Assembly (NCBI GenBank): GCA_007753675.1
Contig: CP036432.1
Location: forward strand, 2,454,394-2,518,393
Direction: 5' to 3'
Length of the DNA stretch: 64,000 bases
DNA from: Stieleria magnilauensis
GTDB taxonomy: Bacteria > Planctomycetota > Planctomycetia > Pirellulales > Pirellulaceae
The position numbers were made by a program, and so were the translations under genes. The notes beneath the pieces are model-generated. The model was not told where the DNA came from. It worked only from the letters and a program-made list of their open reading frames with translations, and did no database searches. Shown one piece after another: positions 9,005 to 18,311 of this stretch. Numbering within the stretch: position 1 is the first letter of the stretch; every line of letters starts with the position of its first letter.

Positions 9005-10888
9005 CTACGGTGACCCGGCTGCGAACTCCTGCGACCGTTCTTGCGAAATTTCTGAAAGGCTGGGATGGGGAGCGAGGTAAGCACCGATCGCAAGAAGGTC
9101 GATTCGGCCTTGCAGAAACGCCCGCACCGCGTCATCGGGTGAAGCGACGATCGGCTCTTCATGCATGTTAAAGCTGGTGTTGATCACCGCCGGAATTCCC
9201 GTCAACCGATGGTAAGCAGTCAGAATTCGGTAAAAACTTGGATTCGAAACGGCGCTCACCAATTGCGGGCGGGCAGTTCCGTCTACGTGGACTGCGGCTG
9301 GACAGAGCTTTTTCATCTCCTCGGTGCAGTCGAACGTGATCGTCATGAACTCAGCGGTTTTCTCGGCACCTCCGATTCCTTTGAACAAACTGTTTGCTTC
9401 ATCCGCGATTGCTGCGGGAGCGAAGGGCATGAACTCGGTGCGTCCAAGCTGATGATTAAGCCATAGGTTGACCTCTGGGTCTTGAGCCGGATAGAGAATG
9501 GATCGGTTTCCCAAAGCTCTTGGTCCATACTCCATGCGGCCGTTGAATCGGGCGACTATACGATTCTCGGCAAGCCGATTGGCAATCTCAGACTCTATAT
9601 CATCATGCTTAGTAAATTGGACGTTGGCTGCTCGCAGTGCATTTTCGATCTCCTGGTCAGAAAAGTCGGGTCCAAGATATGCATCGGCAAGCGGTTCGGT
9701 AGAGACGCAAGGCATTTTTAACGCCAACAATGCTGCACCGGTTCCACAGCCTCCGTCGCCCATATTGGGGTAAACGAAGACCGAGTCAACACCGTCGCAC
9801 TCGTGAATCCGTTGATTGAGTTTGACGTTTGCGTTGACGCCGCCTGAAAGGCATACATTCCGCAGGCCGGTCTTCCGAGTCCAAAAATCCGCAACTTCTT
9901 GAACAACTTCTTCAAGAATACGTTGATAGGCAGCGGCGACATCTCGTTTCGAAAATGTCTGCGCTAACATTCGAGTAAAATAGAAATTGGTTGCTGCACG
10001 AATCCGAATATCGCCTTGATCCATTCCCGTAAATCTCTCGCGCAGCACCGGGCCAAGAATTGTTGGATCACCGTACGCCGCAAGTCCAACAATTTTCCCT
10101 TCGTGGCGGCCTGGGCGAAAGCCGAGTGCTGAGGTCACATATTCGTAGAATTGCCCTAGGGAATTCGGAAAAGAAAACTCATGCAGTTTCTCAAGTCCGC
10201 CTTTGCCTCCGCGATAGATGGCCCCGCAATTTCCTGATCCATAACCATCGAACGACATGACCAGGGCGTCATCAAATCCCGAGCAATAGTATGCGTTGGC
10301 AGCATGGCATAAATGATGGTTGAAACGCTGGAGTTTCTCCAACAAGCCGAGTTCGCGGAGTCCTTCTGTGAGTTGCTCTGTTCGCAGATGATGGTCGGCT
10401 GACGCCACTCGCACCCATTCTCGAAAATTTCGCCGATGTAGTCGAGTATCTAATTTGGGCGAAAGCGTTGCCAGGCGATAAATCTGTTGTTTGCACCAAG
10501 CTTTCGGGGGCATCATTTCTTCGGATTCTGCAAGGCCCGGTATCGATGTGCTAAAATCGGGCGTGTAGCCCGAGCGGTGAATCCTTGCAAGTTCCTGCAG
10601 TGACTCGCTAGTACCCGACGAAGAGTGATATGCGAAATCATGATGCATGGCTTCATTCATCAGGCGAGTTTCCGTCTGCCCATCGAAAAAGGAGTACGCC
10701 ACCGCATCAATCGAATCGATTTCCCATCCGGTTCTTTCAAGCCCCATCTTGACCGCTCGCATTGGAAAACCATCTTGCAGCTTCGTTCGCGACAAGCGTT
10801 CTTCACCACACGCGAACAGAATTTGACCATCTTCGACAAACGACGCGGTCGCGTCTTTGTCTAACGGACTGATTCCCAATACTCTCAT
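9005..10888 (-). CDS. Carbamoyltransferase (NodU/CmcH/TobZ family)
   Basis: 627 residues, the normal length for the family. The N-terminal ASKHA-like Kae1 domain starts MRVLGISPLDKDATASFVEDG and includes the metal-site stretch FNHHLCHAANAYY and FDGYGSGNCG, with VCLSGGVNANVKLN and MGDGGCGTGAA further on. The YrdC-like C-terminal part carries ARFNGRMEYGPRALGNRSI. These enzymes make carbamoyl-adenylate from carbamoyl phosphate and ATP and pass the carbamoyl group to a hydroxyl on a sugar or natural product. It starts two bases after the deacetylase stop, so the two are probably translated together. It predicts carbamoylated sugars in the polymer. Confidence 0.92.
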   Translation of the reverse strand: MRVLGISPLDKDATASFVEDGQILFACGEERLSRTKLQDGFPMRAVKMGLERTGWEIDSIDAVAYSFFDGQTETRLMNEAMHHDFAYHSSSGTSESLQELARIHRSGYTPDFSTSIPGLAESEEMMPPKAWCKQQIYRLATLSPKLDTRLHRRNFREWVRVASADHHLRTEQLTEGLRELGLLEKLQRFNHHLCHAANAYYCSGFDDALVMSFDGYGSGNCGAIYRGGKGGLEKLHEFSFPNSLGQFYEYVTSALGFRPGRHEGKIVGLAAYGDPTILGPVLRERFTGMDQGDIRIRAATNFYFTRMLAQTFSKRDVAAAYQRILEEVVQEVADFWTRKTGLRNVCLSGGVNANVKLNQRIHECDGVDSVFVYPNMGDGGCGTGAALLALKMPCVSTEPLADAYLGPDFSDQEIENALRAANVQFTKHDDIESEIANRLAENRIVARFNGRMEYGPRALGNRSILYPAQDPEVNLWLNHQLGRTEFMPFAPAAIADEANSLFKGIGGAEKTAEFMTITFDCTEEMKKLCPAAVHVDGTARPQLVSAVSNPSFYRILTAYHRLTGIPAVINTSFNMHEEPIVASPDDAVRAFLQGRIDLLAIGAYLAPHPSLSEISQERSQEFAAGSP

Positions 10889-10890
10889 CG

Positions 10891-11856
10891 TTACTGTTCC
10901 AATTGCTCTACGAGTTCGGTGACTGTACAGGTCGCGTAATTGCCGCGGTCCTGCATCAGCTGAAATATCTGTTCGATGCCATCCATGATTCGATCGACAT
11001 CTGTCGATGTTCGTGCGTACGGGTTTGGACCGACGGATAGTGAAGAACTATGCACGGTGAAGCAAAGATAAGGAAGCTGCAGTCGTGAAGCATGAATCAC
11101 CAACCACTTCATGCGACTGACAGATTCTGTTTCAAAATTGAGCCAAATCCGACGAACTAGACCGAGTACGTCCATAGCTCCGATTAACTTTAGCCGGCGG
11201 AGCCAAGATTCCTCAATTCCCGACGTTACCGCGTTCCAAAAGTAGTGAGGCGTGCGTGAATAAACACGGGTTAATGGAATACTCCAAAGGGTCGCAATGT
11301 CATCGCTGATCCGATCATGGCGAATTTGACGGGGCAAAACACCTTCTGAGCCGTAATCCGGCGCCCCCACGTCCGCCCAGCTGCTATAGGGGCAGATCGA
11401 AGCGTCCGCGCGAAATCCATGTTCTAAAAGAAACTGCCACGTGACGGGGCCACTGGAATAGCGGCCTCCACGGAAACTCGTAGGGCGGAATCCTCGTTCT
11501 CGAAGGAGCTGATATGTGATCTGGAGTTTTTGGTTAGCGACATCGGCAGGAAGATTCTCGAGAAACGAATAAGCAACAAGTTCATCTTCGCCCACCTTGG
11601 GAGGAGTCGCCCAGGGATGCACATGCATACCAATTTCTGTACGCGGTGTCCGTGCAAACTCCTGGATAATGCTCGCTGCTGAATCTTCAACTAGAACAGG
11701 GTGGTTCACGAAATAGGTCGTCGCCACATTAAACCGCTGGCACAGTTCATGAAACCGCTCCAGCTTGAGGATATTGTTGACGGAGGAATTGCGAACCGGG
11801 AACCCTGCGTCCCAGTCCCACTCTTCTTCCGTGTCGATCGTAACGACAAACTTCAT
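10891..11856 (-). CDS. NodB-type polysaccharide deacetylase-like protein
   Basis: 321 residues beginning with the first NodB motif VTIDTEEEWDWD (metal Asp) and followed by GMHVHPW (His pair), SFRGGRYSSGPVTW (Arg motif) and FTVHSSSL (C-terminal His motif). It should remove acetyl groups from an N-acetylated sugar using a divalent metal. No signal peptide is visible, so it may act on a cytoplasmic precursor. Its start overlaps the preceding GT4 stop as ATGA, and it ends two bases before the carbamoyltransferase. It differs from the exosortase-type deacetylase at 35031-35933, so the locus carries two distinct deacetylases. Confidence 0.85.
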   Translation of the reverse strand: MKFVVTIDTEEEWDWDAGFPVRNSSVNNILKLERFHELCQRFNVATTYFVNHPVLVEDSAASIIQEFARTPRTEIGMHVHPWATPPKVGEDELVAYSFLENLPADVANQKLQITYQLLRERGFRPTSFRGGRYSSGPVTWQFLLEHGFRADASICPYSSWADVGAPDYGSEGVLPRQIRHDRISDDIATLWSIPLTRVYSRTPHYFWNAVTSGIEESWLRRLKLIGAMDVLGLVRRIWLNFETESVSRMKWLVIHASRLQLPYLCFTVHSSSLSVGPNPYARTSTDVDRIMDGIEQIFQLMQDRGNYATCTVTELVEQLEQ

Positions 11857-13085
11857 CGACGCTGCGGTCCTGACATCTGAGGGTGACTTGATGTGGCCTC
11901 TTGTTTGCGATTTCTGCCTTCGTCGCCGAGGTCCGACTCGACCTCGGCGATCAGCTCCTTTGCCTGCTCAGAAAGTCGCACCCAGCTTAGATTATCAAGC
12001 ACCCATCGCCGGCCAGATTTCCCCATTTCAGAACGAAGAACCGGGTCCTTTAGCAGTGGGAGCAGATTGGCCGCGAGCGATTCTGGCGACGTGCAATCGG
12101 CTAATACACCAGTTCGACCAGGCAAGAATGCTTCGCACGTTCCACCAGAGTCACCAGCAATTACAGGGCGTCCACATGCCTGTGCTTCCAACAGTACGAT
12201 TCCGAAACCCTCTATGTCTCGTCCCACTGTACGGTTGGGAAGTGCAAAAACATCGCATTGTTGGTAGAGAGTGAGCAGCTCACTATCGGACACTTCACCC
12301 AGGAATTCGACGCGATCAGAGACACCTTGATCCGCTGCCAATTTCACCAAACGTCTGCGTTCGTCTCCATCACCCGCAATGGCGTACAGCAAATCGGGCA
12401 CATGCCTCAGCAGTTCGGGAATCGCTCGGATCATGGTGTCATGCCCCTTGCGTTCTTGAAGCCGGCCGACCGTTAAGACGACGGTTCGGCTAGTCCATCC
12501 GCTGCGACGAATTTCGTTGATTGCTGGCACAAACCGTTCGGTATCGACGCCAGGGTGCATGACGCAAATTTTCTTCGGCTCGACCTGCCACCGGTCTCGC
12601 AAAATCCTGGCCGTGCTTTCACTATTTGAAATCAACCGCTCTGCATTTGAAAAGACTCGCCGCACCATCCAAGACTGCTCTCTACTGGAGCTTGCCGCTT
12701 CTACATCTTCGCCATGAACATAGACCAAGTAGCGAGTTCCCCGAATCTTGTGATGCATCCAGGCAATCCATCCCTCCGGAAGACAACGTCCGGCATGAAC
12801 CCACTGGCTGCCATTGCTTAAAAGAAGCTGTTTGGTGGCGCGATAGATTCGGCGGTAATAGAGTAGCCCGGAGACGCTCTTCAGGCCCCACTCGGACGAC
12901 GCTAACGTCAATCGTTCAATAGGCAAGCGAGCCATTGATCGATCAAAGTCAACATCCCCTGGGCATCGCCCGCACGCAACGACCGTTTGGTCGTCGTTAA
13001 GCCTAGAGTACACCTCCAGAAACCAACGTCCACTTCCGCCGACACGAGGGGGAAAGATTTCAGAGAGCAATAATCGAGTTTTCAA
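11853..13085 (-). CDS. GT4 glycosyltransferase
   Basis: 410 residues from TTG 13085; no in-frame ATG fits the conserved N-terminus LLLSEIFPPRVGGSGRWF. GT-B features are YVHGEDVEA, VMHPGVDTERF, TVGRLQERKGHDTMIRAIPEL, YAIAGDGDERRRLV, VEFLGEVSDSELLTLY and EGFGIVLLEAQACGRPVIAG, with the catalytic E-x7-E pair. It is a retaining nucleotide-sugar transferase for the repeat unit. Its upstream region is interrupted by an ISAs1 element about 76 bases before the start, so its expression may now depend on a promoter near or inside that element. The C-terminal 25 residues are polar and not part of the fold. Confidence 0.9.
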   Translation of the reverse strand: MKTRLLLSEIFPPRVGGSGRWFLEVYSRLNDDQTVVACGRCPGDVDFDRSMARLPIERLTLASSEWGLKSVSGLLYYRRIYRATKQLLLSNGSQWVHAGRCLPEGWIAWMHHKIRGTRYLVYVHGEDVEAASSSREQSWMVRRVFSNAERLISNSESTARILRDRWQVEPKKICVMHPGVDTERFVPAINEIRRSGWTSRTVVLTVGRLQERKGHDTMIRAIPELLRHVPDLLYAIAGDGDERRRLVKLAADQGVSDRVEFLGEVSDSELLTLYQQCDVFALPNRTVGRDIEGFGIVLLEAQACGRPVIAGDSGGTCEAFLPGRTGVLADCTSPESLAANLLPLLKDPVLRSEMGKSGRRWVLDNLSWVRLSEQAKELIAEVESDLGDEGRNRKQEATSSHPQMSGPQRR

Positions 13086-13161
13086 AGTCCGTCGCCATGG
13101 CTGGGAAAGATCACATCACTCAAGAGATAAGAACCGATCACAAAGGAGATCGATCTGGGTG

Positions 13162-14448
13162 CACGACGATCGCACCAAAATCTGGTTTCAGTATTCGTCG
13201 AAGCCTTGCCTCAGTGAACCCCTCTGCCAATAAATTCAGCCAGACTGGTTTTTCACTGCCCTGTTATGGAGATGGCAATGGCTTCCCAAATCGATGTGTT
13301 TCACGAGTGTTTTGATCAGGTCGGCGACCCGCGAGTCGCAGGCCGGACAATCCATCCACTTAACTCGATTCTGTTTTTGGTTGTCTCGGCGGTCATCGCA
13401 GGCGCGGACGGACCTGATGAGATCGAAAGCTTCGGTGGTGAGAAACTGGATTGGCTATCCAAATTCGCCGACTTTGATGCCGGCATTCCGTCTCACGATA
13501 CCATCACGCGAGTGTTGTCCCTGATCAAACCAGCCGAGTTTCAGAAGGCGCTGCTTCAATGGCACGCTCATCTCTGCGAGATTAATTGGGATCACGCCAG
13601 CAAGGACGACAATCGTCCCGTTCACGTTGCGATCGATGGCAAGACGGTGCGCGGATCCTATACCGATGCGGAGAAATCTGATGCGATTCATATCGTCAGT
13701 GCCTGGGCGACCGCAAATGGTGTCACGCTTGGGCAAACCGAGGTCGACTCAAAGTCCAACGAAATCACGGCAATTCCCGAATTGCTCGATCTAATCGACT
13801 TACGCAATTCGATCGTGACGCTCGATGCCATGGGATGCCAAAAGTCGATTGCTGAAAAGATCGTCGAGGGAGGTGGCGACTATCTGTTCGCTGTCAAAGA
13901 CAACCATCCCAAGCTCTGTGCTGCCATCGCCGATCACTTTGAGATGGCCCATAACGATGGGCTCACAGCCCACGGTGTTCGGGCAATGACGACCACAGGA
14001 AAGCAGGCCGCGCGTGAAGAGGAACGCTTCTATGCGACCTGCCCAATTCCAAAAGCACTTCGCGAACTGACCGACCAGTGGAAAGGAGCAAAAAGTATCT
14101 GCCAAGCGAATACTTGCACGACTCGTGGTGACCGGCAATCAAGCGATGTTCGCTACTACATTTCGAGCCGACCGGCGCGGGTGCATGAATTCTCAAATTG
14201 TGCTCGTAGCCATTGGAGTATAGAGAGCATGCACTGGGTCCTCGATGTCGTGTTTCATGAGGACTCCAGTCGGCTCCGAACCAAGAACGCGACATCGAAC
14301 ATGAGCTTTGCTCGTCGGTTTGTGACGACGCTTCTCAAGCGAGACACTCGGAAGAAGAGCCTCAGGCGGAAGCGAAAAATCGCTGGCTGGAACAGCGAAT
14401 TCCTCGAGAAACTCCTGTTTGCAGCCTAATTTTGGTGCGATCGTCGTG
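13162..14448 (+). mobile_element. ISAs1-family insertion sequence, complete, 1287 bp
   Basis: Perfect 20-bp terminal inverted repeats lie at 13162-13181 and 14429-14448 (CACGACGATCGCACCAAAAT at the left end). They are flanked by a perfect 10-bp direct repeat GATCTGGGTG at 13152-13161 and 14449-14458, the target duplication. One intact transposase gene lies inside. The element sits between the sulfotransferase stop and the GT4 start, oriented against the surrounding genes. Perfect repeats and duplication mean a recent insertion. Removing it and one repeat copy would leave a spacer of about 115 bases in the operon. Confidence 0.95.
13266..14429 (+). CDS. ISAs1-family transposase
   Basis: 387 residues, full length for the family, with an N-terminal region matching DDE_Tnp_1-associated (PRVAGRTIHPLNSILFLVVSAVIAGADG) and the catalytic acidic residues in VAIDGKTVRGS, IVTLDAMGCQ and the SHWSIESMHWVLDVVFHEDSSR segment that carries Glu. 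It cuts and rejoins the ends of its own element. The stop at 14427-14429 reaches the right terminal repeat. Several ATG codons cluster at the start (13266, 13272, 13278). The frame is intact, so it is probably functional. Confidence 0.93.
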   Translation: MEMAMASQIDVFHECFDQVGDPRVAGRTIHPLNSILFLVVSAVIAGADGPDEIESFGGEKLDWLSKFADFDAGIPSHDTITRVLSLIKPAEFQKALLQWHAHLCEINWDHASKDDNRPVHVAIDGKTVRGSYTDAEKSDAIHIVSAWATANGVTLGQTEVDSKSNEITAIPELLDLIDLRNSIVTLDAMGCQKSIAEKIVEGGGDYLFAVKDNHPKLCAAIADHFEMAHNDGLTAHGVRAMTTTGKQAAREEERFYATCPIPKALRELTDQWKGAKSICQANTCTTRGDRQSSDVRYYISSRPARVHEFSNCARSHWSIESMHWVLDVVFHEDSSRLRTKNATSNMSFARRFVTTLLKRDTRKKSLRRKRKIAGWNSEFLEKLLFAA

Positions 14449-14477
14449 GATCTGGGTGGTGGGCAAAGCATAAATCA

Positions 14478-15581
14478 TCAATTTCCTTCTGATTGCCCGA
14501 ATGACCCATCGTTGCTCAACGAAGGACATTGCCGCTTGACTTCAACATTGAAGTCACAGCTTCCATGCCGAAAGACGGTGCACTCAAGTAGTCGATCGAT
14601 TCGACGTTCTCGCGCCGAAAACCATGCGTCATCAGCGTAGTCACGCCAGCGTCCAACGCGGCGGGCATCGATGGTCTGTGCGATGCCGGTTTCGTTCAAA
14701 CCGGTGCAACCGCAGACACTGCCGACCAACTCAAGCGACTGTTCTGGCTCGGACACAAGCTCTTCGTAGCAAATTGTCAAATCAGCAAAATTACGCCCAT
14801 ACCGATTCGACATGCTCCAGACCAAATAGGAGAGTTCGAAAGGATGCATGTCATCGATCTCACCGAGCACAGGAAACCACCGACGAAGATCCCGTGCCCA
14901 AGCCAAAAGGTAGAACTCATCGAATCGAGAAAAACCGGACACTCTGGCGGTCTTTCCTACCGGCGATCCCCTTAGAAACGTCGACAACCACTGATCCCTA
15001 GGATTCCGAACCAAATGTAACAAAACCGCATCCGGAAACCGTAAACGCAACCAGTGCAGTCGAAAATCAATGCGATTAAACTGCAACAATGCGCGTCCCG
15101 GTGCCTTGTCAATTAGCAATCGCAGGTACTGGTCCAGGGTGTCATGGGAAAGCTGGGGCGAAAGGTACAACTCATGACTGGCCCAACGATCCGACCAAGG
15201 GACCGGCGTCGATGCCAGTTGGTCGTACTCTCGCCAATAATCCTGGACGTCACGATGAGTCGCATCGACACGGTCACCGCGGCTCCGCAAATCAAACCAT
15301 CGCCGCTCATTCAGTGGTTCGTAATACGCGGTGAAGGAGCATGACTCTCGAAAGCAACGCCATAACAGTGTCGATCCACTCCGGAACCGAGACGTAACAA
15401 AAATGGGTGAGTCTTTGCGAGACTCTAAGGACTTTCCCACAAATCGTTGGTTGGGCAAGAATCCGGGTGGTGCCACTGCAGGAGAAGGTAGCGAACGCAC
15501 GACAACATCTTCGATTCCGCGTTGGACAACACTTCGATTCAATAACCAGCAAAGCCAACGGGTTGCGAATGTCCTCAACAT
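14478..15581 (-). CDS. Sulfotransferase family protein
   Basis: 367 residues from ATG 15581. The 5'-phosphosulfate-binding loop IFVTSRFRSGSTLLW lies at about 60-73, and a second motif LHLVRNPRDQWLSTFLRGS at about 185-205 fits the 3'-phosphate-binding region of PAPS-dependent sulfotransferases. It should move sulfate from PAPS to a hydroxyl or amine on the glycan. It starts five bases after the sugar-phosphate isomerase stop. The sequence is divergent, as is usual for planctomycete sulfotransferases, so the acceptor is unknown. It is the last gene before the ISAs1 insertion. Confidence 0.8.
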   Translation of the reverse strand: MLRTFATRWLCWLLNRSVVQRGIEDVVVRSLPSPAVAPPGFLPNQRFVGKSLESRKDSPIFVTSRFRSGSTLLWRCFRESCSFTAYYEPLNERRWFDLRSRGDRVDATHRDVQDYWREYDQLASTPVPWSDRWASHELYLSPQLSHDTLDQYLRLLIDKAPGRALLQFNRIDFRLHWLRLRFPDAVLLHLVRNPRDQWLSTFLRGSPVGKTARVSGFSRFDEFYLLAWARDLRRWFPVLGEIDDMHPFELSYLVWSMSNRYGRNFADLTICYEELVSEPEQSLELVGSVCGCTGLNETGIAQTIDARRVGRWRDYADDAWFSARERRIDRLLECTVFRHGSCDFNVEVKRQCPSLSNDGSFGQSEGN

Positions 15582-15586
15582 TTTGC

Positions 15587-16588
15587 CTAAAATTTCGCAA
15601 TATCTTTCAAGACGAGCAGGCCCACGACCGTGCCTTCATCACTGACAACAGGAAGGTCATCCACCCCTGTTTGAGAAAACAGCCGTACCGCGTCGGAAAG
15701 TGACTGAGTCTGCCGGATCGCACGGCAAGGGGCTGTTGCAAACAAGGCGACTGGCTGTCTCAACACCGATCCACCCACCAAGAGCGCTCGGCGAAGGTCT
15801 CCGTCAGTGAAAATTCCATAAAGCTTTCCGGTATGATCCTGCAGAACCGCAGCCCCAGTTTTGGCTTGACTGACCAATTCCAATACTTCGCGGATGGGAG
15901 TCTCAGGTAAGATGCAAACCATGCGCACCCCCGTTCGCATTTCAGCCGCAACGCTGCGTGTCCTCAGACCGAGCGAGCCCGCCGGATGATACTTCGCAAA
16001 TTCCTGTTCACTAAAACCATTGGACTGAGCGACTCCCAACGCGAGAGCATCGCCAATGGCCAGCATTGCGGTCGTGGAAGACGAAGGAGCCAGACCGACA
16101 CTGCAAGCTTCGTCAACATGACCAATTTCAATGGAGGAGTCGCAGAGCACTCCCAGACTGCTGTCGCGACTTTTTGTCACAGACACCAATGAACAACCCG
16201 TTCGCCTCATTTCTCCGGCCAGCCGAACGACCTCGATCGTTTCACCCGAGTATGAAAAGAGCAGCCCGGTATCACAGGGACGCACAAAACCTAAATCTCC
16301 GTGCAATGCTTCGACGGGATGCAAAAACGTAGCAGAAATTCCGGTTGAGCTAAAGGTTGCCGCGACTTTGCGTCCGATGATCCCTGCTTTTCCCACGCCA
16401 CTGACGACCAGTCGTCCGTGCCTATCCCCATCGTCACGACATTGGCCGAGAATTCTGCCTGCGTTCTGAATCGCATCGCGATGGGAAGCAAGATGAGTCT
16501 CGACCAGTTGCAATGCCTCGCGTTCCTTGCTCAGAATCCTGCAAAACGCATCGAACAAGCATCCTGTTTTTTCAGCCGTATGACTCAT
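15587..16588 (-). CDS. kpsF: D-arabinose-5-phosphate isomerase (KdsD/KpsF type)
   Basis: 333 residues from ATG 16588, preceded by a purine-rich GAGAG. A GTG 36 bases upstream would overlap the GT29 gene. The N-terminal SIS domain has VVSGVGKAGIIGRKVAATFSS, GDLGFVRP, FSYSGET and the SSSTTAMLAIGDALA stretch, followed by two CBS domains (VRMVCILPETPIREVLEL and CRAIRQTQSLSDAVRLF). This is the layout of KdsD, KpsF and GutQ, which convert ribulose-5-phosphate to arabinose-5-phosphate for Kdo. A copy inside a polysaccharide locus usually supplies Kdo for that polymer, as KpsF does in group 2 capsules. It adjoins a GT29 gene, which strengthens that link. Confidence 0.9.
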   Translation of the reverse strand: MSHTAEKTGCLFDAFCRILSKEREALQLVETHLASHRDAIQNAGRILGQCRDDGDRHGRLVVSGVGKAGIIGRKVAATFSSTGISATFLHPVEALHGDLGFVRPCDTGLLFSYSGETIEVVRLAGEMRRTGCSLVSVTKSRDSSLGVLCDSSIEIGHVDEACSVGLAPSSSTTAMLAIGDALALGVAQSNGFSEQEFAKYHPAGSLGLRTRSVAAEMRTGVRMVCILPETPIREVLELVSQAKTGAAVLQDHTGKLYGIFTDGDLRRALLVGGSVLRQPVALFATAPCRAIRQTQSLSDAVRLFSQTGVDDLPVVSDEGTVVGLLVLKDIAKF

Positions 16589-16613
16589 CGCCGACTCTCT
16601 GTTTTCTGTTTTT

Positions 16614-17393
16614 TTAATTTGCACCGGATGCCTTACCTTCCGCGATGCGTCTCAATTGCAATCCGAATCTGATCATCCTCCATGACAGACCATCTGCAAT
16701 TCGGGTCACAACTTTCCCACCTACCCCCGTGGTCGTTTTCGTTTTGACCCCTTCACATAGATCTTGAACGTCGCTGGTGAGCACTAAATCTCCGGAAAAG
16801 CGGCTAAGCAACTCAGAAAAAATCTTCTGTTCCACGTCAATATCGTGAAAGTGGCCCACCGAGCCGCGGGGATCGTCGTAGTACTTCTTTGCCGGCCCCC
16901 CAACGGCACCGAACATCGTGAATCCCGTCACGAACAGCCGCTTTGGCTGAAGCATTCCCATCAGCATGTGCAATACATAGGTCCCGCTAGTCAACGGGCG
17001 CTGTCGGTCACCCCCTGGCACTCCAAAAAGATCCGGACCGAAAGCAATCAAAATCGGCAAATCCCCCACCCACTGCGAGAACGCCTCCAAATTCGCACCT
17101 GGCACCCCCCTGGGTGAGATGAACAAGACAACGCACTTCGGCTTGACGGTTTCTGCTGGTGACGGAGCTCGATCCAAAGAATTGTTCGCGTTAACAACCA
17201 GAATATCAGTACGGCTTCCGATCTTCGTCTCAAGCCCCAAGGTCGTGGCACGGTTAAATCGAACGACCAAATCGAAACTGTCGATTTTGGCTCCATTCTC
17301 ATGATCCATGATGGTCGGCGCATTTCCCACAATGGCGATCGACTTTGAGATTGCAAATCGCTTGCGGAACTCGAACGGACTAATTTCCTGCAT
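16614..17393 (-). CDS. GT29 sialyltransferase-like glycosyltransferase
   Basis: 259 residues with recognisable sialyl motifs: the L-like motif SIAIVGNAPTIM (18-29) to IDSFDLVVRFNRA (37-49), an S-like motif PLTSGTYVLHMLM (133-145), motif III-like FVTGFTMF (154-161) and the catalytic-histidine VS-like HFHDIDVE (181-188). The GT29 family uses CMP-activated acidic sugars, classically CMP-Neu5Ac; plant and bacterial members can use CMP-Kdo. The next gene is an arabinose-5-phosphate isomerase, so Kdo is the more likely donor here, and no NeuB or CMP-sialate synthase gene is in the window. The family assignment is by motif; the donor is inference. Confidence 0.78.
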   Translation of the reverse strand: MQEISPFEFRKRFAISKSIAIVGNAPTIMDHENGAKIDSFDLVVRFNRATTLGLETKIGSRTDILVVNANNSLDRAPSPAETVKPKCVVLFISPRGVPGANLEAFSQWVGDLPILIAFGPDLFGVPGGDRQRPLTSGTYVLHMLMGMLQPKRLFVTGFTMFGAVGGPAKKYYDDPRGSVGHFHDIDVEQKIFSELLSRFSGDLVLTSDVQDLCEGVKTKTTTGVGGKVVTRIADGLSWRMIRFGLQLRRIAEGKASGAN

Positions 17394-17429
17394 TATCCCT
17401 GGCCATTAAATTGACATCAAGAAGATCCA

Positions 17430-18278
17430 CTACTGAGTCTCGGCTGGCGTGGGAAGCACGGCGAATTCACGTGCGAGCTCAAGCCACTCTTGGGAATATC
17501 TGGCATCAATTTCTCGCTTAGGCTTCCAAGTGTCATAACCGAGCCCTGCTTCCTCGCCGAACCATGGCCCGCCGGTGGTGAAATGGACGTTAGCGGGATC
17601 AGTCGACTCGTCGGAATGCCCGTCGAGCCAGTTCCACTGGTCTGGCAGGGCGCCAATCTCGTCGTCGGGAAGCCATTGGAAATTATGCAGCCATCGCCCC
17701 GGTTTCGTGTTGACATCGTCCACTGTCAGCATGTGATGAGCTGGATGGCCGCAGTTATACAGCACAAAGCTGGACCAATTTTTGCGACTGTATGACGTTT
17801 GTAGGCAACCGTACATCTTGCGTTCCTGACCGCCGCCATCGTACTGATGCTGCACACAATGAATGGCAGGTCCGTCCTGTTTCGCAAATTCATCGAACAA
17901 CAGGCAGGGATCTTTGCGGAAATACATGTCGCAATCCATAAAGACTGCAAACCCTTCGAGCTGGTTCAAAAACGGCACCAGGAAGCGAGTGAAACTGAAA
18001 TCGGTTGAAAACGGCCGGCCGTCGAATGCATCAACCATGTCTTTGGACGGTGGATTACCCCAGCACGTCGAATCCACATGCGGCGTTCTACGGTACAACC
18101 CGGACCGACGCAGCCCCATCACGTTTAATGTGACGACGTTGATGGGACGCGACGCGTGCCGTTCAATGGACTCCATCAGCACCCGCACCGCCACATGCTC
18201 GCGAGGATCGTATCCAATGTAGATCGTGTCCAAGCGATCGATCGCTAAACCATCGGAGTTGTTAATTCGCCTTCCCAT
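17430..18278 (-). CDS. GT-A glycosyltransferase, GT8-like, with DCD motif
   Basis: 282 residues from ATG 18278. It begins with a typical GT-A strand (TIYIGYDPREHVAVRVLMESI) and has a metal/nucleotide DXD motif in FAVFMDCDMYF around residues 110-120. A middle region with SSFVLYNCGHPAH and a C-terminal HFTTGGPWF suit a GT8-like retaining transferase. It should use a UDP-sugar. The next upstream gene encodes another DCD-motif transferase of similar size, so the two may be distant paralogues adding neighbouring sugars. The exact CAZy family is uncertain. Confidence 0.75.
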   Translation of the reverse strand: MGRRINNSDGLAIDRLDTIYIGYDPREHVAVRVLMESIERHASRPINVVTLNVMGLRRSGLYRRTPHVDSTCWGNPPSKDMVDAFDGRPFSTDFSFTRFLVPFLNQLEGFAVFMDCDMYFRKDPCLLFDEFAKQDGPAIHCVQHQYDGGGQERKMYGCLQTSYSRKNWSSFVLYNCGHPAHHMLTVDDVNTKPGRWLHNFQWLPDDEIGALPDQWNWLDGHSDESTDPANVHFTTGGPWFGEEAGLGYDTWKPKREIDARYSQEWLELAREFAVLPTPAETQ

Positions 18279-18311
18279 AAGTAGTCCTCAGTAAGAGAGT
18301 TGCAGTTGAAT

